In this document: positions 22,213 to 33,690 of the stretch, piece after piece
Layout of the letters: each line of letters opens with the position of its first letter
Position numbering within the stretch: the first letter of the stretch is position 1
NCBI RefSeq assembly: GCF_001625305.1
Contig: NW_017803246.1
Location: forward strand, 188,314 to 252,313
Direction: 5' to 3'
DNA: 64,000 bases
DNA from: Branchiostoma belcheri
Lineage: Eukaryota > Chordata > Leptocardii > Amphioxiformes > Branchiostomatidae
Made by a program: the position numbers and the translations under genes
Notes under the pieces: model-generated
The model's input: only the letters and a program-made list of their open reading frames with translations
Told to the model about the DNA's origin: nothing
The model's database searches: none

Positions 22213-22962
22213 ATGTTGTCTATAATAGATTCTACTCGCTGTGTCTGCTTCTGTCCTAATCTGGGCTTCGCAAAAAGGCAGAAATTGTGGCAAAGATGCC
22301 GACGCGAACCGACCCGGGCCCGAGTGCCGACTGGAGTTCCGTTGGTCGCGTCAGACCATATCTCAGCGCCTCAAGACAAACGTCTTAGGCTTGACCTTGA
22401 TCTATCTTAGACCCGGATTTCCTCAGAGTCTGCGGATCTCTCCGTGTGCGCGTCTTGTGATGATAAGACCTGTCATCGCGATTTCTTCCACCTCGGCGCT
22501 CCGGCTACAGCATCTGGCGGCTTCGCCAGACCAAAACAATTAAGACATCCCTCTCTACCGAACATTGCCAGCCAATCGCACGCACGTTACCATGGCGACG
22601 CCTCGGGCTCTGACCAATCGCGTGCGTGCGTCGCGCACAGCTATCTGGTCGACGTGTTTCGTCTTCAGTCCGTACTAGAGTTGTTCTGGCGGTGACGTGT
22701 GCCGTCCGTCCGTCCTACCAGACACACAGCGGATACAGAAAATTGCTTTACTGGATCTACAGCAGGTTGCTGAGGTATTGGAGCGCTTCCTCGGCACAGG
22801 GCCAGGGGTTTTTTTTAGCGCGGGGCCGAGTGCAGGAGAGGGCGGGCGGAACGTGTGTGGTCGGCTGGGCAGGAGTGAGGGGCGCGGCGCCGCGCGGATG
22901 TCGGCGGGCGGAGAGCGGCTTGCCCCCGCCCGGAGAGACGCGGTGGGCCCGGGGATGCTGGT
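22213..22962 (+). promoter_or_regulatory. CpG-rich promoter-like block with a possible first exon
   Basis: CpG density is far above the surroundings, especially 22780-22960. An ATG at 22898 opens 21 codons (MSAGGERLAPARRDAV...) up to a good donor, GTGAGTCG, at 22961. This could be a promoter plus first exon for a plus-strand gene. The next plus-strand gene is the sulfotransferase at 34.9 kb, but a direct join from phase 0 to its start exon would hit a stop, so any such exon would act as 5' leader there. Inference only. Confidence 0.4.
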
Positions 22963-22997
22963 GAGTCGTCCGTGTCTTCAACACCCCCCCCCCCAAA

Positions 22998-23150
22998 AAA
23001 AAATCATCTCCAAGCAGATGTAGGGTGGGATCCCCTGGCGTTTTCTGTTAGCCTGGTTACCAAACCTTAATTTAGCTACCGAGTCCTACATCCTCTCCAA
23101 TCCTATTTGCGGAGAGGATGTACTCTCCAAGCAGAGGTTGTGGGGGAATA
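22998..23150. mobile_element. Chimera of a family B MITE and a truncated hairpin MITE
   Basis: ATCTCCAAGCAGATG at about 23007 and TACTCTCCAAGCAGAGG at 23121 carry family B end sequence, both in the same orientation. Between them, TAGCCTGGTTACCAAACC at 23049 starts a family C hairpin like the one at 40372, which breaks off after GCGGAGAGGATGTA. Confidence 0.65.
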
Positions 23151-23267
23151 ATTTGTAAGTGACAAAAATCTTCTCTCCCGACATATGCTTGGAGTTAGTC
23201 TGGGTGACAGGCTGTTGCCAGGGCCCAGCGGCAACACAGGCCAGCTCCTCAACTCCGGGGCCAACGT

Positions 23268-23434
23268 TAGTCTTCACCAGCCTCCTTTTGCAAGCTGAAT
23301 AAGTAGTAGAAATTGTCCAGAGGTGTTGGCCGCCCAGAGAATCTCCATTTTGCCTGCCCCTGGCCAATTATATCCCCTTTTTAGGCCGATTCCTACTATT
23401 TATTCAGCCTGCAAAAGAAGCCTGGTGGAGACTA
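23268..23434. mobile_element. MITE family A4 with 9-bp target duplication
   Basis: The ends are TAGTCTTCACCAG and CTGGTGGAGACTA. The flanks GGCCAACGT (23259-23267) and GGCCAACAT (23435-23443) match at 8 of 9 positions. It sits inside a copy of the 17.8-kb minisatellite unit, whose downstream part CCCCAAGGAAATT resumes after it. A relative is at 28893-29043. Confidence 0.88.
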
Positions 23435-23961
23435 GGCCAACATGTCCCCAAGGAAATTTTAACACAGCCTGATACCCGCTAAGCTGTCTAACCACGAGCC
23501 TTACCCTAACTCTGTTGACAACAAGTTCCATTAGTGCTATCTATACAGTTTCCGGTACAAACCAGCGAACTTAAGATACTGCTGCATTTTTCGTGCTTTA
23601 CGCTTTTCTTCGATGTACTTGATAAGAAGACGTCCTGTAACATTACTTAGTATTGGCATGGAGGTAGAATGGTATTGGTTATGGGTAAGACAGCAGGGAG
23701 AATGTTAAATGAGTTCTCTGCGTTTAACCTACTGTGTTAAACGGACCAAGCCGTCTCAATGACACTTTTGTGGAGTTTTCAGTGCCGCTTACATGTAGTA
23801 AACTTTATCAAAGTGCTGTTAAGTTCGTTTATGGTGCTTTAATACGTGTTGTCTGGTGGTGGTTGCCGGAAATCGGGAAGCTGTCGTGATCCCCTCGTAA
23901 ACCATCGCAAAACGGGACTACTGTATTGTCGTAAACGCCTCAAGAATTGGAGGGAATGGCT

Positions 23962-24075
23962 AGGATGATCCTGTCAATAGCAGAAAAGTTTGCACTATTG
24001 ACAGGATCATCAACAGTACATCAACTGATCTTGTCAATATTCGTGCAAAATGTGCTGTTGACAGGATGATCTGTC
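23962..24075. repeat. Two hairpins in tandem
   Basis: GATGATCCTGTCAATAG pairs with CTATTGACAGGATCATC (23964-24013). A second, less exact pair follows, ACTGATCTTGTCAA and TTGACAGGATGATC (24019-24072). The motif TGTCAATA/TATTGACA recurs throughout. Confidence 0.85.
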
Positions 24076-24388
24076 AATGGGCCCTTTCAGTCAGTTTTTG
24101 TCACTTCCACCAGATTTGGAGTTTCCTCTAGGATACCGTCCACAGAACCAAGGACATTATAATGTCCTTGATAGAATGTACTAGTAATTTGTGTGGTCTA
24201 ACTCTAACCCCCCTAATTGGTGATTTCCACGCAACCCCCTGCGGTCCAGAGAAAGAGCAGAAATCGGCCAAACAAGGCTGACTAATCTACCAAACAACTA
24301 AAGCCGATAAGAAGAGGTCCAAGCAGCCTCCCAAAGGCCGACTAATTTTTACCCTTGGGAGGTCTATTCAGTCTGTATTGCTATTTGC

Positions 24389-24526
24389 TAATCTCCAAGC
24401 AGATCTTTTGGTGGCAAAGTCGTGACCATGCAACCGACAAGACAGTATCCAATTTAGATTACTGACATGGGGAGGTCTGTCAGAAAACAGTACAAATCTT
24501 CCCAATCAGCCTCTGCTTGGAGAGTG
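24389..24526. mobile_element. MITE family B
   Basis: The ends are TAATCTCCAAGCAGATC and CTCTGCTTGGAGAGTG. The flanks share TATTGCT but not at an exact 9-bp offset. Confidence 0.75.
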
Positions 24527-24695
24527 CCTATTGCTACTGCTGAGTTGAGTTAGTTTCATCTGATAAGTCTTGGACTGACTGTCATCAACATGGCATCGGT
24601 CCTGGTCGGAGCACACAGCTTTAGATTTTCTAGAACCGGCATTGTTAGTGAATGTGGACAGTTATTAACTAGATCTACAAAATACATGCTAGGCC

Positions 24696-24898
24696 TAGTC
24701 TCTACCAGACTAACTACGCTGGCTATATATAGGAGAATATTTGCCGGGGGAGTTTGGCCTTCTTGTAGGTTTGACTGGCCGCGCAGTTCGGAGGGAAAGA
24801 AACTACCTCGCCGCGGCCGGACTCCATGGGCCAATTTTACTCTCCTTTTTGCCGAATTCTACGATCCGTATTCCCGCAGAAAGGCCTGGTGGAGGCTA
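24696..24898. mobile_element. MITE family A2, perfect 9-bp target duplication
   Basis: The ends are TAGTCTCTACCAGAC and GGTGGAGGCTA. TGCTAGGCC flanks both sides (24687-24695 and 24899-24907). Confidence 0.95.
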
Positions 24899-25554
24899 TG
24901 CTAGGCCGGCGCAAACCATCCTACGCTGGCTCGGGGGTTGTTTGACATCCTGCGATAGCGCTGTGTCAGTTGATTTGCCCTCTGTGAAGGAAGCCGATTT
25001 TCCTCAGTCATATCAAGGAAGTTCAATCGTTTTTCCTTTGATGCTTTTTTGTCCTTCTTGATCTCGAAAAACTCCCAGACTCCCTTCGGAATTTTGGCTA
25101 ATGGTTGTTGCTAGTCTTACCGTTTGTTTTACCTATTCAGTCCAAACCCCGACCAGCTTAAGAAGTAATCTTATCCCCCGAAGTCCACACACAAAGACGA
25201 GAGTTCCTGTTTCTATTCCGACATTTTGACCTTGGACGACACTGACCTTCTCGGGTAACCGTTCTCCGGAGTGATGACCCCGTGACCTCTGACGTCACAC
25301 GCTCCCATGATGCCTGTTGTGTCGAACCTGACCTGTGACCCCCGTGCGTGAGTTCGAACACAAACATGGCGTCTGTGAGAGTGAAACATGCTGAGAGCTG
25401 TCATCACGGACACTTTAAGACTTTCTGTAACGAAAACGTCTTCTGGGGACAGTCAAGGAGGCTGGTGACATATTCATTGCGTTTTAGCCATCCCGATGAA
25501 AACGAGTGGTGAAGTCTCCCAATATAAATTTAACTTAAGTTGTTGGTTTTGTGG

Positions 25555-26030
25555 CAAGAGATGACAGCCGCGTCGCCACAGATTTTCCACGTGTTGGTCC
25601 GGTCGCTAATTTGCAACATGTTTGCCACAACAAGTGTGTCGGCATAGATCGTCTCCCTGTCAGTTCTGGCAGTACATGTTTGAATTGCTACAGATTCGCC
25701 ACAACAACGGTGTCCGCACAGTTTATCCATGTGTTGGTTCTGTCATTGTGTGTTGAAATTGCTACAGATTCGCCACAACAACTGTGTCGGCACAGTTTTT
25801 CCACGTGTTGGCCTTGTCGCTACCTCTTTGGTTTTCGACATGTTTGCCACAACAACTGTGTCGGCACTGTGTTGGTTCTGTCGCTACATATTGAATTTGC
25901 AACAAGTCCGCCACAACAACAACTGTGTCGGCACAATTTGTCCATATGTCGGACCTGTCGCTACATGTTGAATTCGAAGTTGCAACAAGCTAGTCCGCCA
26001 CAACAACTGTGTCGGCCCGCGTTCTGTGTT
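25555..26030 (+). repeat. Degenerate minisatellite, ~70-110 bp unit
   Basis: About six repeats of CGCCACAACAACTGTGTCGG followed by CACAGTTTTTCCACGTGTTGG-like and CTGTCGCTAC tracts. A 201-codon open frame over it reflects the repeat, not a gene. Confidence 0.8.
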
Positions 26031-26777
26031 GCCAGTTGTCCTGCCACATGGCGCGGCAGCTCTCGGCTGATCTCGGCTGGCGGTTTGGGGCAGTCAGCGG
26101 CACTTTTCACAATGTCTCAGATTCGTAGGACGGAATTGTACAGTTCTAGGACCTAGCAGGGGACCACCTCGACTGAAGGCGCTTACTGAGGATTCTTGTG
26201 AGCGGCCGCCTGCTTTTGCAGACACGTCTTTGCAAAACAATTTATGAAAGGCCATGATCTTTAAACTGTCTGCAGAACTTGTAGTAGCCTTGATGCCAGA
26301 CCGTTTTCAGAGCCCACGCAGGCTAGGACAGCTCCCCGGCCGCGAGTCTAGGGCGGGCCAACATGCCCCCAAGGAAATTATACCATAGCCCCTCTATAGT
26401 TTAGCATGTATGCTACAACATGTATGCTAGACTTGTAGATGTCACAGGATCTTGTAATCAACTCAGGAAAGGCATTAATTGGCATGATGTCTGTTCGTTT
26501 GTCGGTACGGACAGAGTTTATTGCTTCTCCGCTGTAAGTTGACCGCCATGTGGTCGTATGAATGTGGCAAATGTCCGTGAGTTTATGTAGGAGTTTCCTA
26601 CACATCGTGTGTGTCCCGCTTTGAACGTGTTCAGCGTGTGTTTTGGTCTGGTCTGGGTCTGACCGGTGTCTGCATAGCGTTGTTATCGGTATGAGTCTTC
26701 AAGCATTGCTGGCTCACACCCAAATAGTTTGCGGTGGAATATACACACCAGTGTACGACCCAACTTTGTTCTTATAT
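26031..26777. other. Non-coding with one minisatellite-type block
   Basis: At 26285-26380 a single unit related to the 17.8-kb minisatellite ends in GCCAACATGCCCCCAAGG. Nothing else was recognised. Confidence 0.4.
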
Positions 26778-27140
26778 GTAGCCTGGCAGCAGCCAGACCA
26801 CCGCAGGCTCCCCGGTATCTCTACTGTGCTGGGAGTACTGTAGCCTGGCAGCAGCCAGACCACCGCAGGCTCCCCGGTATCTCTTCGGTGCTGGGAGTAC
26901 TGTAGCCAGGCAGCCAGACCACCGTAGGCTCCCTGGTATCTCTACGGTGCTGGGAGTACTGTAGCCTGGCAGCCAGACCACCGTAGGCTCCCCGGTATCT
27001 CTACTGTGCTGGGAGTACTGTAGCCAGGCAGCCAGACCACCGTAGGCTCCCCGGTATCTCTACGGTGCTAGGAGTACTGTAGCCTGACAGCCAGACCACC
27101 GTAGGCTCCCAAGTATCTCTGCGGTGCTGGGAGTACTGCT
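26778..27140 (+). repeat. Minisatellite, ~58-62 bp unit, six copies
   Basis: Each unit reads GTAGCCTGGCAGCAGCCAGA or a form lacking one CAG, then CCACCGCAGGCTCCCCGG and GTGCTGGGAGTACT. A single dispersed unit is at 31733-31795. Confidence 0.95.
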
Positions 27141-27285
27141 CGTCCGCCTATGCCCATATGGGCACGCCGGTTGTTTTTTACAGTGTCGGTTTCAAATTAT
27201 ATTAGTTCGCCTTCAGGATGGCAATAATTAGAAAGACCGGCTGGCTGAAGAGATCTAGCATGTCAGGAGAAATGGTGCTGTGTAG

Positions 27286-27406
27286 ATAACAGTTTCGGGA
27301 GAGGCAAACTGTTCTCTCCAGCCTACCAAACTCCCCTGGCATGTTATCTCTCTATTTGGCCGATTTCTACTCTTTCCAGTCGCCTCCCGGAGCCTGGCAG
27401 AGGCTA
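27286..27406. mobile_element. Half of a family A1 MITE
   Basis: Only the loop and right arm remain, from GGGAGAGGCAAACTGTTCTC to GCCTGGCAGAGGCTA. The preceding ~100 bp (TTAGAAAGACCGGCTGGCTG, then ATCTAGCATGTCA) recurs at 32205-32255. Confidence 0.8.
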
Positions 27407-27988
27407 GAGAATAGTAGGCAGGCTCGGCTTGTAGGCAGTTTCTAGACCAGCTCTTGCATGCAGACTAGCTTCTTGTGTTACCAACATTTAACTCTATTCC
27501 ACTGGGATGTTATTCTCCCTTTACTGCCGGGCCGTTCTTTAGAATATCTTTCAGCAACTCAACGGGTCTGGTTCTAGAGACTAGGTAGTCTCTAAATCAG
27601 ACATTTCATGGCTGTCGAAGCTACTGTTGGCATGCACGTCTTTGCGAAGTCTGGAAGAGACTAACGTAGGACTTAGACACGATATAATTCTTACTCGTAA
27701 CTTGACCTTAGGGCCACTCCTACATGTAGGTTAAGTTACATGAGGACTGTAACAGTATCTCTACTCCCTAAGTCAGAAACATCATGATTGAGACGAGCTC
27801 GAATGCTCACTCGTAGCGAGGACTCACCCGATGTGAGAAGCAGGATTCCTTTGATCGCCTGGGTTCGCTTGTGAGAATCCACTTGTTCCAGACACGTGTC
27901 AGGATTACGGTTAACCCGGTAATCAGCTGCAGAACTAGACTCGTCCTCCCACGCAGACACATGGTACGGCCATCCCGCGGCAATACGT

Positions 27989-28198
27989 TAGGTTAGCCTC
28001 TACCAGGCTTCGGGAGGCGGTTGGAAAGAGTAGAAATCGGTCAAATAGAGAGATAACATGCCAAGGGAGTTGATCCGCTAGAGAGTACATTTCGGGTGCG
28101 GCAAACTGTACTCTCTAGCGCACCAACTCGTCATGTTATCTCTCTATTTTACCGATTTCTACTTTTTTCAGCCGTCTCCCGAAGCCTGGTAGAGGCTA
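27989..28198. mobile_element. MITE family A1
   Basis: The arms run from TAGCCTCTACCAGGC (27994) to GCCTGGTAGAGGCTA. GCAATACGT (27980-27988) and GCAGTACGT (28199-28207) are a probable 9-bp duplication if the five bases TAGGT belong to the left end. Confidence 0.85.
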
Positions 28199-28374
28199 GC
28201 AGTACGTTAGCCTTGGGACAGATCTGCAGGAGAGAACGAACTAGACTAGAACACGGTAATTGGGCTACAGGAGACCCCGCGCGGAGGTACACATGTACCC
28301 AGATCCTCCGTCACGCCCGCCATGGATGCCGCTAGCCCGTGTGGAAGTTGTAAGACCCGGGTATGTTGTAACAA

Positions 28375-28510
28375 GCATTGGTTCGCTACATCGCTGAAGG
28401 TTAGACACCCAGGTAATAATATACTCCAAAAAACAGTTACTCAAGCAACTGGCTATGATTTTGGAAACGGTCAGACGATTCAGGTAGTATCCATCATAGT
28501 ACGTTTCGTC
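28375..28510 (+). repeat. Dispersed repeat, copy 1
   Basis: Shares AACAGTTACTCAAGCAACTGG, GATTTTGGAAACGGTCAGAC and TTCAGGTA with 29335-29440. The two copies are ~85 percent alike by eye. The family is unknown to me; the GGAAACGGTCAGACGTTTC core resembles the 3' regions of Penelope-like or SINE elements. Confidence 0.7.
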
Positions 28511-28892
28511 AGTGACACTAGAGACTTGCAGGAGAAAGGCACAGACTACTAGTATTTGGTTTGCTACTGAATACATGTATCACATTTATACACTGATTTA
28601 GTCAACATTGTGGCAACTAGAGTTGTTTTACCGATGACGGGACGACACAAGGCAGTCCCCGCCCCTCCCCGCGGTGTAGCAATCTGTCAGACCGTCTGCT
28701 GGAATCTGATACAGAAGGTAGCGACTTCGGGCAGCGGTCAGTCTGGACGGATATTGATACAACATGTGGCAATTTGTACCGTACATGTCAATCAGTGGTC
28801 AGTCTGAGCCGCAAACAGCCAGACAACATGTGGCGACTTTCAGTCTGTAGTAAATTTATGTATCAAAGCTAATGTAACAGTGGCTGAAAGCT

Positions 28893-29043
28893 ATTATCCA
28901 TCAGACTCCTTTTGCAGGCTGAATAAATAGTAAAAATCGTCCTAAAAAGGGGAGCATAATTGGCCAGAGAATGTGGCCGGTAAGAGAAGCTCCATTGTTG
29001 CCTACTATTTATTCAGCCTGAAAAAGGAGACTGGTGGAGACTA
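28893..29043. mobile_element. MITE family A4, left end degraded
   Basis: CAGACTCCTTTTGCAGGCTG and CAGCCTGAAAAAGGAGACTG are the inverted arms. The right end is CTGGTGGAGACTA. Confidence 0.8.
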
Positions 29044-29334
29044 GTTGAGAGCTACATACAGTGGTTGCTTTTGGACGTTTTGCCACGAAATGATATTGTG
29101 ATTTTGAGAAAGGAATTATTCATTTTCTGATGATCTTCAAGTACAGTATGCATCAAGCCCTGGTATGCATTGGCAAAGAGTAGGCATAGCCAGGAATAAT
29201 AATTGTTTCTAACCTTTCTGGTACAACGACTTTGCACTTGGCTTGGCTTTAATCCAACAAGATGGCGGGCGACGATTACGTTTGGTCACGTGACGGTAAA
29301 CACATAATACTGACTGATATATTGGCTATCTCGT

Positions 29335-29440
29335 CCGTGAAGGTTTATAGACATCCAGGTAATAAGATACGCCAAAAAACAGTTATTCAAGCAACTGGAT
29401 ATGATTTTGGAAACGGTCAGACGTTTCAGGTAGCCACAAC
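29335..29440 (+). repeat. Dispersed repeat, copy 2
   Basis: See the copy at 28375-28510. Here the core GGAAACGGTCAGACGTTTC is better preserved. Confidence 0.7.
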
Positions 29441-29860
29441 CTACTACTACTATTGGCTATCTCATATCTGATTAGAGATAAAGTCAAGGCCCGTGCGGTC
29501 TGAAGACTGCATAAGGACTAAATATCGAACCGACAGAAAAGCTTTACTTCTTCGGGTGGCCGTCCAACAACCCACACCATCACCTCATATGCCATGTTCG
29601 ATTATGTCGTTTGCAAAGTCGGCACAGTTCGGGCATTGTTCGCGCGTTTGTCCCCAGTTTGCTTCCTGACATGCGGGCTATTGGTTACACGCACCCCCGC
29701 GGTGTGCAATGGTACAGCCCGGTTCCAGGGGCGTGATTTCAATTTCCTTTACTCAAAATTTCACAGGAGAAACTTTTCAGTCAGCATTTGTCCGTACTAG
29801 TAAAGCAGTCTTCCCGTTAAGCTACTTCTACAATCCTTAAATATTCCTTCCCCATAATCT

Positions 29861-30068
29861 TAGCCTCTACCAGGCTTCGGAAGTGTTTGGAAAGAGTAGA
29901 AATCGGCCAAATATAGAGAGATAGCATTCCAGGGGAGTTAGTCTGCTGAGAGAATAGTTCAGGTGCGGCAAAGTGTACTCTCCAGCAGACCAACTCCCCT
30001 GGCATGCTATCTATCTATTTGGCCGTTTTCTACTCTTTCCAGCCGCTCCCGAAGCCTGGTAGAGGCTA
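29861..30068. mobile_element. MITE family A1, perfect 9-bp target duplication
   Basis: The ends are TAGCCTCTACCAGGC and GCCTGGTAGAGGCTA. CCATAATCT lies at 29852-29860 and again at 30069-30077. The 208-bp element folds almost end to end, with inner arms around ATAGAGAGATAGCATTCCAG. Confidence 0.96.
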
Positions 30069-30077
30069 CCATAATCT

Positions 30078-31455
30078 TTAATAGTTGCTTGGTTTTTCTT
30101 CTTCTATTTTCGTGACCCAAAACCCCTCCTTAATTCGCCCCCAGTCCATTTTAGCCCTGCTTCACAAACCTTAATCACCATGTCTCACGGCGGCCATGTT
30201 GGTTGATTGCTGCCGACAAGGTCACGACTTTTGACCTTGAGGCTTGAACTTGTCTGTGGGAGATGACCTGGGAGGGGTCACGGATGACAGACTTTGGAGA
30301 TCCCGATTTCCTCATAAATATATCAGGCTTCCCCCAGGTCAGAGCGGCTGTCACAACCTTCAAGTAGATGCTGGGGTGAAAGATCATCATATGGTAACCT
30401 TTTCTGAGTGAAAAATACCAGAACATAGGATTTTTTTCCTTACATAAATATGTTTGAAAAAATAAACATCATTTGGCACTGAGGATAAAGAGGTTACAAA
30501 ATTTAACATCCCAACTATCAAAATAAAAAGGGCTAGCATAATATCTCTTTGATATCAAACGGTGGCTAATCAACACTTTCGGTATTTTATCTAATAACAA
30601 AGCAGTCTTTTGTATATTTACCTATTTTTGCATTGTGAGAAATACGGACATGTATTTGCTAACCCAAGGCCCCGCCTTGTCACACGGCCAGATGTTTGGA
30701 AACGTCTTGTTCTCCGTCTTGTCATGATGTGTTCCTTATGGGAATTCCCTTTTACTTGGCTGGAGAGTGTGAGGAATGTCATGCCCACAGGCAGTGCTTT
30801 AGTCACAGCTACTTTATTCTCTAACAGACTCCAGTTTCGCACTGAAAAAAGGCAATATAATTTGGCCATGTATGGAGGGTACTTTGACTAGTAGTTAGCC
30901 CCAGTCATAGGATTGTTCAACGAACCCGGCCTACGGTCAGTCAACTTTTCTAGCAAATGATGGTCACTCACAATGTGCATTTTCTTTATGGGGAATACAC
31001 ATTCTGTTTTTTCATGGAGGAAGGAACATAGTAAGGTAAATGTTCACGACATGTTGCGTGATTGTGACACTGCTCATCTTCACTGATTTGAAAGTAGAAT
31101 ATAATGGCGTTTCTTCATTTTATGAATCAAACATCTTGCAATTCTTGTTGACTTGTCTTTCAGCCGCCCATCCCTAGCCACTTTAAGTACTGCCGAAAGG
31201 ATAGCATGTACTTTAGATAAAGATTTATGTCCCATTTTTTTCCATGTGTGTATAATTATCTCACACGTACAAACACACAGTAGTCCGGCCTGGCTGCCTG
31301 GTTCTGTTTCCCACGTACTCAACTGTGTATATTTACATGTTGATTTAAGTTAATCTACTGTATGTTTTAGATAGATAGAATCTGATGGACTCACAAACAG
31401 TGTAAGAGGGGTGCAGCAGAGAATGTGTCAGGTGGTAAATTGTTAACATAAGTGG
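30078..31455. other. Non-coding, nothing recognised
   Basis: AT-rich. No splice-bounded coding, RNA gene or clear repeat was seen. Confidence 0.35.
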
Positions 31456-31520
31456 GTATGCGGCGTTGTCGGTCTAGTGGTTAGGGATCCTGTATCTAAA
31501 CCATGAGGTCGAGAGTACGG
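31456..31520 (+). mobile_element. Possible tRNA-derived SINE fragment
   Basis: GTCGGTCTAGTGGTTAGGGA resembles an A box. The B box region (GAGGTCGAGAGTACGG) is degenerate. Confidence 0.4.
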
Positions 31521-31732
31521 TCTACTCTCCGAGAGTCCAGAAATTCTTAGGGAGAGGTGCTCCCTAATCCATTGGTGAAAAATCAGCAAATTTTAATGAA
31601 AATATTACGGGAAAATACTAAGGAATTTTGGGGAGAGGTGGAGCACCCTTGCTTCATTGCTTGGGGCAAGGAGGTTCAATCAATACATTTGATTTTAACT
31701 CCATGCTTGGGGAGAGCCCTGGATGTTGTTAG

Positions 31733-31795
31733 CCTAGCAGCCAGACCATCGCAGGCTCCCTCGCTTCTCTACTGTGCTGGGAGTACTGCCTGTAC
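31733..31795 (+). repeat. Single dispersed unit of the 26.8-kb minisatellite
   Basis: GCCAGACCATCGCAGGCTCC and CTACTGTGCTGGGAGTACTG match the minisatellite unit. It suggests the array arose from a dispersed element. Confidence 0.8.
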
Positions 31796-31925
31796 GCTCA
31801 GCTGCATTGGTGCTAATCTCCAGCAGATCTTTGAAATTGGAGTGGCTGCAAGAAAGTAGACTTTGGCTGGCGAACAAAAAGACACCATGTAAAAGAAAGA
31901 AAGCCCGTTAAAACGCGTAATACAC

Positions 31926-32102
31926 TAGCCTCCACCAGGCTTCGGAAGGCGGCTGGAAAGAGCAGAAATCGGCCAAATAGAGAGATAGTATGCCCTTCGG
32001 GAACTGTTCTCTCCAGCCGACCAAACTCCCTCGGCATGCTTATCTCTCTATTCGGCCGATTTCTACTCTTTCCAGCCGCGTCCCGAAGCCTGGTAGAGGC
32101 TA
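31926..32102. mobile_element. MITE family A1, perfect 9-bp target duplication
   Basis: The ends are TAGCCTCCACCAGGC and GCCTGGTAGAGGCTA. GTAATACAC flanks both sides (31917-31925 and 32103-32111). Confidence 0.96.
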
Positions 32103-32111
32103 GTAATACAC

Positions 32112-33576
32112 GTCCAAAACAAACCAAAGCCTAGATTTCTGCCTGAAGAGTACATTAGCACAAGCCAGGATTTTAAGGGGTCGGTTTCAATAATTCTGAG
32201 TTCACAGACAATAATAAGAAAAGCTGGCTGGAATGATCTAGCATGTCAAGAGAGGCCTACGCTGCTTAGTCCTTAGTCTGACTAGAGCCGGTAAAACCCC
32301 TTAGCCGGCCCGTGAAGAATTGTAACCAGGCTAGCTGTTGGTTTGTTGTAAGTCGTGGTCCAATGCCCATTGTACCGGCCGGAAAAGAGCAGTGTACTGT
32401 CTCAGTAGCAACGCCAAACTTCGGGCACCGTTCCCACGGCTGACCTTGAACCACAGTGTGCTCAGCTGCAGAGACGGTCCTTCAAGGTCACCTGTTTTTA
32501 GAAACGATTCACGTCACCTCACGAGACAAGCTGGTTCTGCCGAGTTTGCTCCCTGTTTGTGTGTAATGTGGGGAATGCAGAGCCGCATGCCTCGGCGTCC
32601 TGACAGCTTTGATGCTTACAGAAAGCCGTCTGCTCTCCCTACATGTCATAACCAACAACACCTGTTCTCTTCTTACCCTCAAAGTCGCCGTCTTTTTACC
32701 GAGTTCACGGGTCCAGTCTGTTACACGTGCTGAAACGTCGCGCAAGGTGCAAATATAGAACACTAATTTCTTTTTTTTTTACTCCAGCGTGCAGACGAAA
32801 AAAAACGGTAAAAATATTCGCCTTCCCAGGTGTGCTTGGGAAACCAATGTCACCAATGTGTAAGGTTCAATGTAGAAGTTCTGTACTGGATTAGCAAGTG
32901 AGTTCCCTTTCCCCATTCTTCACGGAGAGCTACGAGCCTCCTTACCACCTAATTGAACTGGATTTGTGTATGTGTGTGTGTGGTGGGGGGTGGGGGTAAT
33001 ACAATGCGCCTTTTGCCTATCTGTGGATTCTTCTGCCGGCCCAGATATTGAACACGAGTACAAGTAGAGGTGATATACCAGACGAAAAGGCGCTACGGAG
33101 GCTACAAGCTTTAAATCTCAAACAATCTATGAAAGAATTTGTCTACCTTCAAAGAGAAACACTCTCTATTAGTGTCTTTCTGTGTAACATTCCGCTGTGT
33201 CAACAGTTATAAAGCATTATCCAGTTAGCCAGAAGAGATTCAGCAGCTAAAATCGGTCCTGTAACCAGGCTATTAAAGCATGTTTTAATGGGCTCCCCCC
33301 GTCGCCCCAACAGGCACCCTGCTGATGCACATGGCCAGACGCCGCCCAAATCAAAGATTTCCTGACATAAACCTACTGCAGACGACTTGACAGACATCTC
33401 ACACCCGCCCGGGGCATCATGGGTGATGCACGACAGTTGGGGCGTTACCATGACAACCTGTCGTCATCACCCGGGAACTTTCAGTCGCTCCGGGAGGTCT
33501 AAGGATTTGATTGGTGGGGAGGGGGGTAGGTTGGTTTGTTGTCAGGAATAATTAATACTACAATGTAGTACTGTAT
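32112..33576. other. Non-coding, nothing firm
   Basis: A copy of the AAGCTGGCTGG...ATCTAGCATGTCA repeat lies at 32205-32255. Open frames at 32338-32733 look random. A (GTGT)n and G-rich patch is at 32960-32997. Confidence 0.35.
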
Positions 33577-33690
33577 ACCCCGGGAGCGGCAAACTGTTCT
33601 CTCCAGCAGACCAACTTCCCTGAGGTGTTATCTCTCTATCTGACCGATTTCTACTCTGTCCAGCCGCCTCCCGAAGCCTGGTAGAGGCTA
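33577..33690. mobile_element. Half of a family A1 MITE
   Basis: Loop plus right arm from CGGGAGCGGCAAACTGTTCT to GCCTGGTAGAGGCTA. The left half is absent. Confidence 0.8.

Noticed and set aside
25551..26156. 201-codon open frame
   Set aside because: It covers a degenerate minisatellite and resembles no protein family.
32338..32733. 131-codon open frame
   Set aside because: No family resemblance, no splice context, overlapped by an equally long antisense frame.
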